Shown here: piece by piece, positions 34,670 to 42,990 of the stretch
Layout of the letters: each line of letters starts with the position of its first letter
Position numbering within the stretch: the first letter of the stretch is position 1
NCBI RefSeq assembly: GCF_003258515.1
Contig: NZ_QGEH01000003.1
Location: forward strand, 310,001-374,000
Source of the DNA: Marinobacter bohaiensis
Lineage (GTDB): Bacteria; Pseudomonadota; Gammaproteobacteria; Pseudomonadales; Oleiphilaceae
Length of the DNA: 64,000 bases
Direction of reading: 5' to 3'
Position numbers and translations under genes: made by a program
Notes under the pieces: model-generated
Databases searched by the model: none
What the model saw: only the letters and a program-made list of their open reading frames with translations
What the model was told of the DNA's origin: nothing

Positions 34670-35443
34670 ATGGCCCAGCAGTCAGGATTGTCGGCGGAGA
34701 GCGCCGGCAGCGCGTCGTCCAGAGCCCGCGTGGCGGTGATCATCGGCGCGGGTGACGCGACCGGCGGTGCCATTGCCCGCCGTTTCGCCCGGGAAGGGCT
34801 GGCGGTGGTGGTCACGCGCCGCCATGAGGATGCCTTGATCCCCCTGGTGCAGAGTATCCGCGATGCGGGCGGTGTTGCCCACGGCATCGGCTGCGATGCG
34901 CGTGACGAGGGCGCCATGGTCGGCCTGTTCGATCGCATCGAGCGGGACATAGGCGACGTGGCCGTCGTGGTCTTCAACATCGGCGCCAATGTCCGACACC
35001 CGATCACGGAAACCACCGCCCGGGTCTACCGCAAGGTCTGGGAGATGGCAGCCTTCGCCGGTTTCCTGACCGGTCGAGAGGCGGCGCGGGTCATGGGGCC
35101 GCGCCAGCAGGGCACCCTGATTTTCACGGGGGCGACCGCGTCCCTGCGGGGCAGCGCCGGATTCGCCGCCTTCGCCGGCGCCAAGTTCGCCTTGCGCGCC
35201 CTGGCCCAGAGTCTGGCGCGGGAGTTGGGCCCCCAGGGCATTCACGTTGCCCATACGGTGATTGACGGCGCCATCGACACGGATTTCATCCGCGACAACT
35301 TTCCCGAACGCTATGCCCTCAAGGAGCAGGGCGGCATCCTCAACCCGGAACACATTGCCGAGCAGTACTGGCGCCTGCATTGCCAGCCACGGGACTGCTG
35401 GACCCACGAACTGGATTTACGGCCCTGGCTGGAAACGTTCTGA
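34670..35443 (+). CDS. SDR-family protein lacking the catalytic tyrosine
   Basis: A 257-residue Rossmann-fold protein. The cofactor motif is GAGDATGGAIARRFAREG (26-43), and the NIGAN segment replaces NNAG. In the active site FTGATASLRG supplies Ser158, but the usual YxxxK reads F168-A-G-A-K172, so the catalytic Tyr is Phe. Lys172 remains. The segment GFAAFAGAKFALRALAQSLARELGPQGIHVAHTVIDG is typical of one SDR branch, so this is a family trait rather than an error (recalled, not checked). It leads an operon with an isomerase and a thioesterase. Confidence 0.88.
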   Translation: MAQQSGLSAESAGSASSRARVAVIIGAGDATGGAIARRFAREGLAVVVTRRHEDALIPLVQSIRDAGGVAHGIGCDARDEGAMVGLFDRIERDIGDVAVVVFNIGANVRHPITETTARVYRKVWEMAAFAGFLTGREAARVMGPRQQGTLIFTGATASLRGSAGFAAFAGAKFALRALAQSLARELGPQGIHVAHTVIDGAIDTDFIRDNFPERYALKEQGGILNPEHIAEQYWRLHCQPRDCWTHELDLRPWLETF

Positions 35444-35492
35444 CCGCTTGCCACCCAACCGACCGCGACCAACCCCTGACAGGAAGACCAGC

Positions 35493-36110
35493 ATGAAACA
35501 GACCATCGATGTGTATTTCGACGTGGGCAGTCCGGCCAGCTACCTGGCCTGGACTCAACTGCCCGATCTCGCGGCGCGCCATGGGGCGCGGATCAACTGG
35601 CGGCCGATACTGCTGGGCGCGGTGTTCCAGGCCACCGGTAACCAGACGCCGGCGGTGATCCCGGCCAAGGGGCGCTACATGAGCATGGACCTGCAGCGCT
35701 TTGCCCAGGCCTATGGTGTGGATTTCCGGTTCAACCCGCATTTTCCGGTCAACACGCTGATGCTGATGCGGGGCGCGGTGGCGTACCTGGACAGCCCACG
35801 TCTGCAGGACTACCTGGGCGCCGTATTCCGGGCGCTTTGGGTGGACGGCCAGAATATGGGAGAACCGGATGTGGTGGCCGATGTCCTCGCCCGGGCCGGG
35901 TTCGATCCGCAGGAGGTTCTGGGAAAGGTGGAGCAGCCTGACATCAAGCAGGCGCTCAAGGACATCACGGCGCAGGCCCTGGAACGCGGCGTCTTTGGCG
36001 CGCCCACGCTGTTCCTGGGAGACGCCATGTATTTCGGCCAGGATCGTCTCTGGCAGGTGGAGGAAGCCCTGGCGGACTCTGCACACTCAACCCCCAAGGA
36101 GTCATCGTGA
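35493..36110 (+). CDS. 2-hydroxychromene-2-carboxylate isomerase-like (DsbA/kappa-GST fold)
   Basis: A 205-residue glutathione-dependent isomerase homologue. The start is ATG at 35493 after AGGAAG. It begins IDVYFDVGSPASYLAWTQLPDL, with the serine that positions glutathione in kappa-class GSTs and NahD. The middle is helical and the C-terminal thioredoxin part reads GVFGAPTLFLGDAMYFGQDRLWQVEEAL. In naphthalene degradation NahD isomerises hydroxychromene carboxylate; without other naphthalene genes here the substrate is open. Its TGA overlaps the next GTG start by four bases, giving translational coupling. Confidence 0.9.
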   Translation: MKQTIDVYFDVGSPASYLAWTQLPDLAARHGARINWRPILLGAVFQATGNQTPAVIPAKGRYMSMDLQRFAQAYGVDFRFNPHFPVNTLMLMRGAVAYLDSPRLQDYLGAVFRALWVDGQNMGEPDVVADVLARAGFDPQEVLGKVEQPDIKQALKDITAQALERGVFGAPTLFLGDAMYFGQDRLWQVEEALADSAHSTPKESS

Positions 36111-36928
36111 ATCAATCCACAAGCCTGCACACTTTCGACCAGTCCATTGCCCTGGAGGCCGATGGCGACAATGCCTGGCGCGGCCGGTTTCCGGCGGCCT
36201 ACGCCAATATGGTCGGCCCCTACGGCGGCATCATTGCCGCCACGCTGCTGAACGCCGTGCTCCGGCATCCCGGGCGCCTGGGCGACCCCGTGGCCATGAC
36301 GGTCAACTTCGCCGGTCCGATCGGCGAGGCGGATTTCGACGTATCGACCCGCATAGCCCGCACCAACCGCTCGACCCAGCACTGGATCCTGGAACTGAGC
36401 CAGGACGACCAGATCGCTGTGACCGCGACGGTGCTGACCGGCGTGCGGCGGGATTCCTGGGAGTCCGCCGACGTGTCCATGCCGGAGGTGCCGCCCGCCG
36501 GGTCGGTCGAGCCCCTGGACGCCCGCGGTTACCTGCGCTGGATCCAGAACTACGAACTGCGCATCGTGGATGGTGCTTTCGATCCCAGCGGCCGGACGCC
36601 GGCGCAGGAGAACGCCGTTACGCGGCTCTGGGTGCGCGATCATCCGGCCCGCCCACTGGATTTCCTGTCCCTGATGGCGGCCAGCGACTGCTTCTTCCCG
36701 CGGGTGTTCGTGCGCCGCCAGGAACGCATGCCTGCCGGCACCGTGTCGCTGACGACCTATTTCCACGCCGATGCGGCAACACTGGCCCGCCAGGGCGATC
36801 GCTCGCTGCTGGGCCAGGCCCGCGCCAATCGCTACAGCCGCAGCTACTTCGACCAGAGCGCCGAGCTGTGGAGCGCGGACGGCGAACTGCTGGCCACCAG
36901 TCACCAGATCGTCTACTTCAAGGGGTAA
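36107..36928 (+). CDS. Acyl-CoA thioesterase, double-hotdog TesB-like
   Basis: A 273-residue thioesterase family protein starting at GTG 36107, four bases inside the isomerase gene. The N-terminal hotdog has AAYANMVGPYGGIIAATLLNAVLRHPGRLGDPVAMTVNFAGPI. The second hotdog includes PLDFLSLMAASDCFFPRVFV, TVSLTTYFHAD and a final ATSHQIVYFKG. This form is often found beside SDR or acyl-CoA genes. With the SDR and isomerase it suggests a small CoA-ester or aromatic side pathway, but no pathway is certain. Confidence 0.85.
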   Translation: MNQSTSLHTFDQSIALEADGDNAWRGRFPAAYANMVGPYGGIIAATLLNAVLRHPGRLGDPVAMTVNFAGPIGEADFDVSTRIARTNRSTQHWILELSQDDQIAVTATVLTGVRRDSWESADVSMPEVPPAGSVEPLDARGYLRWIQNYELRIVDGAFDPSGRTPAQENAVTRLWVRDHPARPLDFLSLMAASDCFFPRVFVRRQERMPAGTVSLTTYFHADAATLARQGDRSLLGQARANRYSRSYFDQSAELWSADGELLATSHQIVYFKG

Positions 36929-37016
36929 ATCGGCGTTTGGGGAGCCGGGAGGGGAACCCGGATGCTGGCCGCGGATCGAAGCTTTCAGGACAGGGTTGAA
37001 CAGTCAGGATCGGATC

Positions 37017-37463
37017 ATGGCCGGATGGGCAATCACCCGACGCGGCGGCCGCTTGCTGCTGGTTGCCGTGATTCTGCTGGCGGGCTGCCAGGCAACGGGG
37101 CCGAAGCCGTTCAATGGCGCTCGTGGCTATATCGTGTCCGACGCGGGCGACCATTGGCAGGTCAGCTATACCGATGCGGCCGAACGGCGCTGGTCGGAAC
37201 TGGAAACCAGGGCTCTGGCCGCCTGTGCCAGCCATACCGGGCGCTCCATGGATACCCTGCGACTGGTGGCGGTGCAGCGGGACAGCTACGTCGACGCGGT
37301 GCCGGTGGACGTGTCCTATCCCGCCGGCGTGCTGGACACGCCCATGTCCAATAGTGCCAACGGCGCGGTGGGAGCGGATACGCCGCTGGTGTACTACCAG
37401 AACACGACGGTCAGCCGTACCCTGATCCTGCGCCGGGTGAGCGCCCGCTGTCAGCCGGCCTGA
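37017..37463 (+). CDS. Putative outer-membrane lipoprotein
   Basis: A 148-residue protein starting at ATG 37017 with AGGA upstream. The signal ends in the lipobox LLAGC, giving a mature lipoprotein from Cys24. Residues +2/+3 are Gln-Ala, so outer-membrane sorting is expected. The mature part (FNGARGYIVSDAGDHWQVSYTDAAERRWSELETRALAACASHTG) resembles small secretion-stress or CC0125-like lipoproteins but I cannot name a family. Its stop overlaps the convergent ABC ATPase gene by 13 bp. Confidence 0.75.
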   Translation: MAGWAITRRGGRLLLVAVILLAGCQATGPKPFNGARGYIVSDAGDHWQVSYTDAAERRWSELETRALAACASHTGRSMDTLRLVAVQRDSYVDAVPVDVSYPAGVLDTPMSNSANGAVGADTPLVYYQNTTVSRTLILRRVSARCQPA

Positions 37464-38206
37464 ATCGGGGCGTCCGCCAGCACCTTGCGCAGGAAGTCCC
37501 GGGTGCGCGGGTCCTGCGGGTTGGAGAACAGCTCCGAGGGCGGCCCCTGCTCGACGATGCGCCCACCGTCGATGAAGATCACCCGATCCGCCACATCCCG
37601 GGCGAAGGCCATCTCGTGGGTGACCACGATCATGGTCTGGCGCTCCTGGGCCAGTTGCTTCATCAGCCCCAGTACTTCATCCACCCACTCCGGGTCCAGC
37701 GAGGAGGTCGGCTCGTCGAACAGGATCACCTCGGCGCCGGTGGCCATGGCGCGGCCGATGCCGACGCGCTGCTGCTGGCCGCCGGACAGCGAGGCCGGGT
37801 AGGCCTGGGCCTTTTCCGCCAGACCAATACGGCTGAGGATCTGGCGGGCCTTGTCGCGCGCCTTGGCCTTGGGCCAGCGATCCACCACGATCAGCCGTTC
37901 GGCGATGTTGTCCTCGGCGTTCTTGTTGGCGAACAGGGCGTAGTTCTGGAACACGAACGCAGTGCGCCGGCGCAGTTCCAGAATCTCACTTTTGCTCGCC
38001 TGGCAGGCGTCCACGGTCAGGTCGCCGACGCTGATCTGCCCCGCCGACGGTTGTTCCAGGAAATTGATGCAGCGCAGCAGCGTGGATTTGCCGGTGCCCG
38101 ACGGGCCGATCACCACCACGATCTCGCCCTGGGCGATGTCCAGGTCGATGCCGTCGAGTACCGTCTGGTTGCCGTACTGCTTACGCAGTCCCTTGAGCTT
38201 GATCAT
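37451..38206 (-). CDS. Amino-acid ABC importer ATPase, cystine type
   Basis: A 251-residue ATPase. The start at 38206 (MIKLKGLRKQYGNQTVLDGI) overlaps the permease stop by four bases. Walker A is GPSGTGKST, the signature LSGGQQQR, and Walker B VILFDEPTSSLDPEWV, followed by the switch histidine in VVTHEMAFA. NYALFANKNAEDNI is close to the equivalent segment of cystine importer ATPases (TcyN/TcyC). It works with the permease and receptor encoded upstream. Confidence 0.9.
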   Translation of the reverse strand: MIKLKGLRKQYGNQTVLDGIDLDIAQGEIVVVIGPSGTGKSTLLRCINFLEQPSAGQISVGDLTVDACQASKSEILELRRRTAFVFQNYALFANKNAEDNIAERLIVVDRWPKAKARDKARQILSRIGLAEKAQAYPASLSGGQQQRVGIGRAMATGAEVILFDEPTSSLDPEWVDEVLGLMKQLAQERQTMIVVTHEMAFARDVADRVIFIDGGRIVEQGPPSELFSNPQDPRTRDFLRKVLADAPIQAG

Positions 38207-38877
38207 CGGCTGTAGGCCCTGTTGAGTCGGTTTTCCAGATAGCGTTGCAGCCACGCCAGCAGCTCGACGACGATCCAGTAGATCACCGCCACCACCAGGA
38301 ACGCCTCGAAGTAGAGGAAGCTGCCGGCGGCTTCCTTCTGGGTGGCGCCCATCAGCTCGGTGACCCCCAGGGTGAAGGCCAGGGACGAGGCCTTGATCAT
38401 GTCGATGAAGTAGTTCATCAGCGTGGGCACCGCGATACGGGTGGCCTGGGGCAGGATGATGCGGCGCATCAGCTGGGCGTTGGTCATGCCGATGGACAGC
38501 CCGGCTTCCGTCTGGCTGCGGTCGACGCTGACGATGGCGGCGCGGATGGATTCCGCCATATAGGCCGAGAAGTGCATGGTCAGGCCCATAATGGTGGCGG
38601 TAACGCCGTCGATGGCGGTCAGCGAGCTGAACAGCTGCGGCAGGCCGTAGTAGAACAGGAACAGCTGAACCAGCAGCGGCGTGCCTCGAAAGAAGGAGAT
38701 GAACAGCATTGTGATGCGGTTGAGCACCGGCACCCGCAGTACCCGGATCACCGCCAGCAGGCAGGACAGCAGCAGCGCCACCGCCATGCCGACGGTGGCC
38801 ATCTGCAGCGTGAGGGGCAGATACCGGAGCAGGATGGGCACCAGCTCCAGCATGTAGTTGAAGTCGAGGACGTTCAT
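38203..38877 (-). CDS. Amino-acid ABC importer permease, cystine type
   Basis: A 224-residue HisM/GlnP-type inner-membrane permease. It begins MLELVPILLRYLPLTLQMATVGMAVALLLSCLLAVIRV. The EAA loop is ESIRAAIVSVDRSQTEAGLSIGMTNAQLMRRIILPQATRIAVP. FYYGLPQLFSSL is typical of cystine/polar amino-acid permeases. It starts 15 bp after the receptor gene and is coupled to the ATPase gene. It likely forms a homodimer. Confidence 0.9.
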   Translation of the reverse strand: MNVLDFNYMLELVPILLRYLPLTLQMATVGMAVALLLSCLLAVIRVLRVPVLNRITMLFISFFRGTPLLVQLFLFYYGLPQLFSSLTAIDGVTATIMGLTMHFSAYMAESIRAAIVSVDRSQTEAGLSIGMTNAQLMRRIILPQATRIAVPTLMNYFIDMIKASSLAFTLGVTELMGATQKEAAGSFLYFEAFLVVAVIYWIVVELLAWLQRYLENRLNRAYSR

Positions 38878-38892
38878 TCAGGCGATCCCGGA

Positions 38893-39657
38893 TCAGGGCG
38901 AGGTGATGTCCGTCCCGAACCAGGATTCGGAAATGGCTTTGAGGGTGCCGTTATCGCGCAGCGTCTCGATGGCCTGGTTCACCTCGTCACGCAGGGCGCG
39001 GCCCTCTTCAGTGTCGCGGAACGGGTAGGCGTTGGAAATGCTGGAGATGGTCGGCCCGGCCAGTTGCAGCGGCAGCGGCTTGTCCTTGATGATCTGGCTG
39101 GCGCTGATCCGGTCCATGACGAAGGCGTCCACCCGGCCCAGGGCGGTGTCCTGTTCCAGGTTGCTGTCGTAGGTGCGGATGTCGATCTCGTCGGCGTAGG
39201 GCAGTTCGCGCAGCAGGTCCTCGTAATTGGACCCCAGGTTCACCGCCACGGTCTTGCCCTTGAGATCTTCCACGCCCTGAATGCTGTCGTTGCCTTCCTT
39301 GACCACCACCTGGGCGCCGTCGTAGACGTACGGCTGGGTGAACAGATACTTCTGCTGGCGCTCGTCGGTGATGGTGATCTGGTTCGCCACGGTATCGATG
39401 CGGCCGGACTCCAGCATCCCGAACAGGCCCGAGAAGGCGGCGGTGCGGTAAACCACCTCGCGGCCCAGTTCCTGGCCGATGGCGTTCATCACGTCCACTT
39501 CAAAGCCCTGGAGCTTGTCTTTCTCCACGAAAGTGAACGGGAAATACTGGCCGGACATGCCCACGCGCAGGGGCTCCTTGTCCTGGGCCAGGGTAAGAGG
39601 GCTGATCGCCAGCGAGGCGGCGGCGATGATGCTCAGCAGCAGGGTTTTCATGTTCAT
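38893..39657 (-). CDS. Amino-acid ABC importer binding protein, cystine-like
   Basis: A 254-residue periplasmic receptor with a 24-residue signal peptide ending PLTLA. The mature part reads LRVGMSGQYFPFTFVEKDKLQGFEVDVMNAIGQELGREVVY, the PBP2 amino-acid pattern, with RIDTVANQITITDERQQKYLFTQPYVYDGAQVVVKEGN and an aspartate-containing second lobe (GRVDAFVMDRISASQI). The organisation receptor-permease-ATPase and its sequence resemble the L-cystine system (FliY/TcyJ). The ligand is inferred, not shown. Confidence 0.88.
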   Translation of the reverse strand: MNMKTLLLSIIAAASLAISPLTLAQDKEPLRVGMSGQYFPFTFVEKDKLQGFEVDVMNAIGQELGREVVYRTAAFSGLFGMLESGRIDTVANQITITDERQQKYLFTQPYVYDGAQVVVKEGNDSIQGVEDLKGKTVAVNLGSNYEDLLRELPYADEIDIRTYDSNLEQDTALGRVDAFVMDRISASQIIKDKPLPLQLAGPTISSISNAYPFRDTEEGRALRDEVNQAIETLRDNGTLKAISESWFGTDITSP

Positions 39658-39732
39658 CTCCCGATGGAAGGGCGCGTGCCGCAGGGTGGTAACGGCGCTC
39701 GCAGTGAGTCATGGGTACTCTGGAACGAACAC

Positions 39733-40320
39733 TTACAGTGCCTTGAACCAGAATTGCATGGGCTTGTCGGTTTGCCCGCTGTCCCCTATATCCGTCCAGG
39801 CGTAGCGGGTTTCAAGGCCGGGAATGGACTGATAGCCACGATGACGCCAGAAAGTGTCCAGCGGTTGGTAATCCGCCGGCCGGGCCGGGTGGTCGTCGGG
39901 CCGCACGACGGCGCAGAAAACCGAGTGGTCGAACCCCGCCTCCCGGGCATGGCGCTCGCGCTCGTCAAAGAACGCCACGCCGATGCCCCGGCCCCGGTAC
40001 GGCGCCAGCAGTACCGACTCGCCATAGTAGAAGATAGCATCCGTATCCCAGCCGGCCTCGGCGAACGGTTGGCGGAAGGCGGCGTCTTCGTCCCGCATGG
40101 GAATGCCGGTCGAGGCGCCGACAATGCGGTCACCGTCCCGGGCCAGGATGCACAGGGCGTCGGGTGAGCGGGCATAGGTACGCAGATAGTCGCGTTCGTA
40201 CGCCGCGCTGCCGTCGTAGAGGTAAGGGAAGTCGCGAAACACGGTCATGCGCAGGTCGGCCAGCGCATCCAGGTGATTGAGCAGGGCCTGACCCCGCAAT
40301 GTCTGCATGGCGAGGGACAT
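39733..40320 (-). CDS. GNAT family N-acetyltransferase
   Basis: A 195-residue acetyltransferase, using the ATG at 40320; a TTG at 40344 is possible but lacks a ribosome site. The acetyl-CoA loop is ESVLLAPYRGRGIGVAFFDERERHAREAGF, matching Q/RxxGxG/A. It resembles the GNAT proteins often found beside amino-acid importers. It is co-directional with the cystine-type importer, 75 bp upstream of it, so it may acetylate an imported sulfur amino acid (inference). Confidence 0.85.
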   Translation of the reverse strand: MSLAMQTLRGQALLNHLDALADLRMTVFRDFPYLYDGSAAYERDYLRTYARSPDALCILARDGDRIVGASTGIPMRDEDAAFRQPFAEAGWDTDAIFYYGESVLLAPYRGRGIGVAFFDERERHAREAGFDHSVFCAVVRPDDHPARPADYQPLDTFWRHRGYQSIPGLETRYAWTDIGDSGQTDKPMQFWFKAL

Positions 40321-40353
40321 GATGTGCCTGTTCGATGTTGGCAAGGAGAAAAC

Positions 40354-42207
40354 TCACAGCGCCGAGTGCAGCCGGCGGTCACTGTACTCGAGCAGGGCCT
40401 CGATCGGCACCGGCTTGCTGAACAGGTACCCCTGCAGCAGGTTGCAGCCCTGCACGGTCAGCCACTGGCGCTGCTCTTCTGTCTCGACGCCTTCGCCCAC
40501 CACCTGCATGCCCAGCCCGCGGGCCAGGCCCAGGATCGACAGGGTGATGGCGCAATCGTCGGCATCGTCGGGAATGTCGCGGATAAAGGAACGGTCGATC
40601 TTGAGTCGCGAGAACGGCAGGTGCTTGAGCCGCGACAGGGAGGAATAGCCCGTGCCGAAGTCGTCGATGGACAGGTTGCAACCCAGTGCCACCAGCTCGT
40701 TAAGGGTGCCCTGCATACTCTTGGAGTCGCCCTTGATGGCGTCCTCGGTGACTTCGAACTGCAGTTGATGGCCGTTGATGCCGTATTCGTCGAGCATCCC
40801 GGCGACGACACGGGGCAGGCGGTCGTCCATGATCTGTTCCGCCGCCAGGTTGATGGCGGTGGTGGGAAGATCGTGACCGCGCCGGGCCGCTTCCTGATGG
40901 TCCAGACATACCCGGCGCAGCACCGACTCGCCCAGCTCCTGCATCAGGCCGGCATTGCGTGCGACGTCGAGGAACTCGATGGGCGACATCCAGCCGTGCT
41001 GGGGATGGTTCCAGCGCACCAGCGCTTCGGTGGCCACCATGGCCTGACTGCCGGCCTCGATGATGGGCTGATAGAACACGTCCAGCGTGTGCTGGCTGAT
41101 GGCCTGACGCAGCTCGCTCTCCAGGGCAAAGCGGGAGCGGGCGGTGGAGTGGAAGTCGGAGTGAAACGCCTGCATCCGCGCCCGTCCGCTTTCCTTGGCA
41201 TGGTACATGGCCGCCTCGCCGGAGCGCAGCAGGGCCTCGGTATCCAGGCCGTCCTTGGGGTATTGGCACACGCCAATGCTGGCGGTCATTCGCAGGGTGC
41301 GGTCGTCGATAACGATCGGGTCGCTGACGGCGTGCTGGATCTGCTGTACCAGGTGATCCAGTTTGAGGTCGGCGCTGCTCTGGTGACGGATCAACATGGC
41401 GAACTCGTCGCCGCCGATGCGGGCGAGCTTGTCCCGGCCTTCCAGGTACAGGTTGCGCAGCCGGTTGGCGATTTCGGCGATGACCCGGTTGCCGCCCGCC
41501 GCGCCCATGCCGTCGTTGATGGCTTTCAGCCGGTCCAGGTCGATCCACAGCAGTGTAAAGCCCTCATCCTGACGCCGGCTCATCTTCTGAATCAGGGTGT
41601 GGATGCGTTCCCGGCAGGATTGCAGGTTGGGCAGTCCGGTCAGGCTGTCGTAGTGGGTGACGTAGTCCAGCTGCTTCTGCGAACGGATCCAGGCCTCGTG
41701 GGTGTTGATCAGGCTGACCGTGTCGGCGATGGCGGTGGCGAAGGAGATCTCCGGCAGGGTCCAGGTGCGGGGTGTTTCCGCCTCCAGGCAGATGACCCCG
41801 CTGAGCCGGCCGCCGTCGAAAATGGGCGCGTCCAGCAGTGAGTGAATGCCCAGCGGTTTGAAGTATTTTTCGTTGAAGTCGCGGGTACGATGGTCGTCGC
41901 GGGCATTGCCGGCGTCGATCACCCGGGCGGTGCGCAGGGCCTGGAAATAGCCGTGGTTGTCGTCTGCCGTCAGCACGATCGGGTGGTAATCGTGCCCCTG
42001 GCCCAGGCGGAACAGCACCTCGCTATCGATGCGGTTGTCTTCCGGGTTCATCTTCCAGAAGCTCACCCGCTCCACCTGCAGGAGCTGCCCCGCCAGCTCG
42101 CTCAGGGCGGCCAGTTTCCTGCTGCGGTTGTCATTGATAAAGTCGGATCGATGACTCAGCCTCAGCAGGGCTTCGTGAAAGTCTATGAACGTCTTGTTTT
42201 GCGACAT
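40354..42207 (-). CDS. GAF-GGDEF-EAL c-di-GMP protein
   Basis: A 617-residue cytosolic protein with no membrane helix. The start at 42207 (MSQNKTFIDFHEALL) is preferred over an upstream in-frame region. The GAF domain spans about 20-165 (SFWKMNPEDNRIDSEVL, GVICLEAETPRTW). The GGDEF domain (about 190-350) has an intact RIGGDEFAMLIRH. The EAL domain (about 360-612) has TEALVRWNHP, DDFGTGYSS and KIDRSF. Both catalytic sites look competent. The GAF ligand is unknown. Confidence 0.94.
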   Translation of the reverse strand: MSQNKTFIDFHEALLRLSHRSDFINDNRSRKLAALSELAGQLLQVERVSFWKMNPEDNRIDSEVLFRLGQGHDYHPIVLTADDNHGYFQALRTARVIDAGNARDDHRTRDFNEKYFKPLGIHSLLDAPIFDGGRLSGVICLEAETPRTWTLPEISFATAIADTVSLINTHEAWIRSQKQLDYVTHYDSLTGLPNLQSCRERIHTLIQKMSRRQDEGFTLLWIDLDRLKAINDGMGAAGGNRVIAEIANRLRNLYLEGRDKLARIGGDEFAMLIRHQSSADLKLDHLVQQIQHAVSDPIVIDDRTLRMTASIGVCQYPKDGLDTEALLRSGEAAMYHAKESGRARMQAFHSDFHSTARSRFALESELRQAISQHTLDVFYQPIIEAGSQAMVATEALVRWNHPQHGWMSPIEFLDVARNAGLMQELGESVLRRVCLDHQEAARRGHDLPTTAINLAAEQIMDDRLPRVVAGMLDEYGINGHQLQFEVTEDAIKGDSKSMQGTLNELVALGCNLSIDDFGTGYSSLSRLKHLPFSRLKIDRSFIRDIPDDADDCAITLSILGLARGLGMQVVGEGVETEEQRQWLTVQGCNLLQGYLFSKPVPIEALLEYSDRRLHSAL

Positions 42208-42395
42208 GAGGCGGACACCATCGGCCAAAGCGCCTGGGCGAAACCGAATTCTGTCGGTTTGACACCGGACAACGGTTCGGAACTTGCGCAATCGTCTTCC
42301 CTATAATGGCAACGTGCCCCGGGTCTGTCCAACGCGGGCCCGGGCCGATGTGTCGACGCCTTTGTCACCCGTCATCCGATCCGCAGGAGGATTCC

Positions 42396-42824
42396 ATGAG
42401 CTGGCAGCAACACACCATCACACTGAATCCCCGGCCCCGGGGCTTCCACCTGATTACGCGGGACATCCTCGAACAGATCCCCGAACTGGCCGATTACCGG
42501 GTTGGCCTGCTGCACCTGTTTATTCAGCATACCTCTGCGTCCCTGGCGCTCAACGAGAATGCCGATCCCGATGTGCGAGGCGACCTCGAACGCCATTTCA
42601 ATGTCATGGTGCCGGAGAACGCGCCGCACTATGAGCACGTGATGGAAGGGCCGGATGACATGCCGGCGCACATCAAGAGCGTGCTGATCGGGCCCACGCT
42701 TTCATTGCCGGTGGGTGATGGTCGCCTGGCGTTGGGAACCTGGCAGGGGATCTACCTGTGCGAACATCGCGACAGCGGCGGTGCACGGCGGGTTGTGGCG
42801 ACGCTTCAGGGCGAGCGGGCGTAA
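42396..42824 (+). CDS. YjbQ / UPF0047 family protein
   Basis: A 142-residue small beta-fold protein annotated elsewhere as a secondary thiamine-phosphate synthase. A strong AGGAGG site lies before the ATG at 42396. The family signature [25 protein letters not shown] and [22 protein letters not shown] are complete. The conserved histidines and aspartates that bind a metal are present. It is a single-gene unit between a c-di-GMP gene and a diguanylate cyclase gene. The biochemical role remains poorly established in the family. Confidence 0.93.
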   Translation: MSWQQHTITLNPRPRGFHLITRDILEQIPELADYRVGLLHLFIQHTSASLALNENADPDVRGDLERHFNVMVPENAPHYEHVMEGPDDMPAHIKSVLIGPTLSLPVGDGRLALGTWQGIYLCEHRDSGGARRVVATLQGERA

Positions 42825-42829
42825 GCTTC

Positions 42830-42852
42830 CGGGTCCGGGAAGACCCGATTTT
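42830..42852 (+). terminator. Hairpin with short T-run after yjbQ
   Basis: CGGGTC (42830-42835) pairs with GACCCG (42842-42847), followed by ATTTT. It begins six bases after the stop codon. It is a modest Rho-independent terminator. Confidence 0.5.
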
Positions 42853-42990
42853 GCGTTCGTTTGACGTTCCTGTTGTCCGCTGGAACAGTTTATTACAAAA
42901 GTAATCCGAAAAGACGAAGCGGCTGTTACATACTGATTGCACAACCAAAACAAACGGCACCACCACAACAATCAGAACGGTCAGTCGCCT

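Noticed and set aside
38245-40167. Long plus-strand frame of 640 codons
   Set aside because: Antisense to the ABC permease, receptor and GNAT genes.
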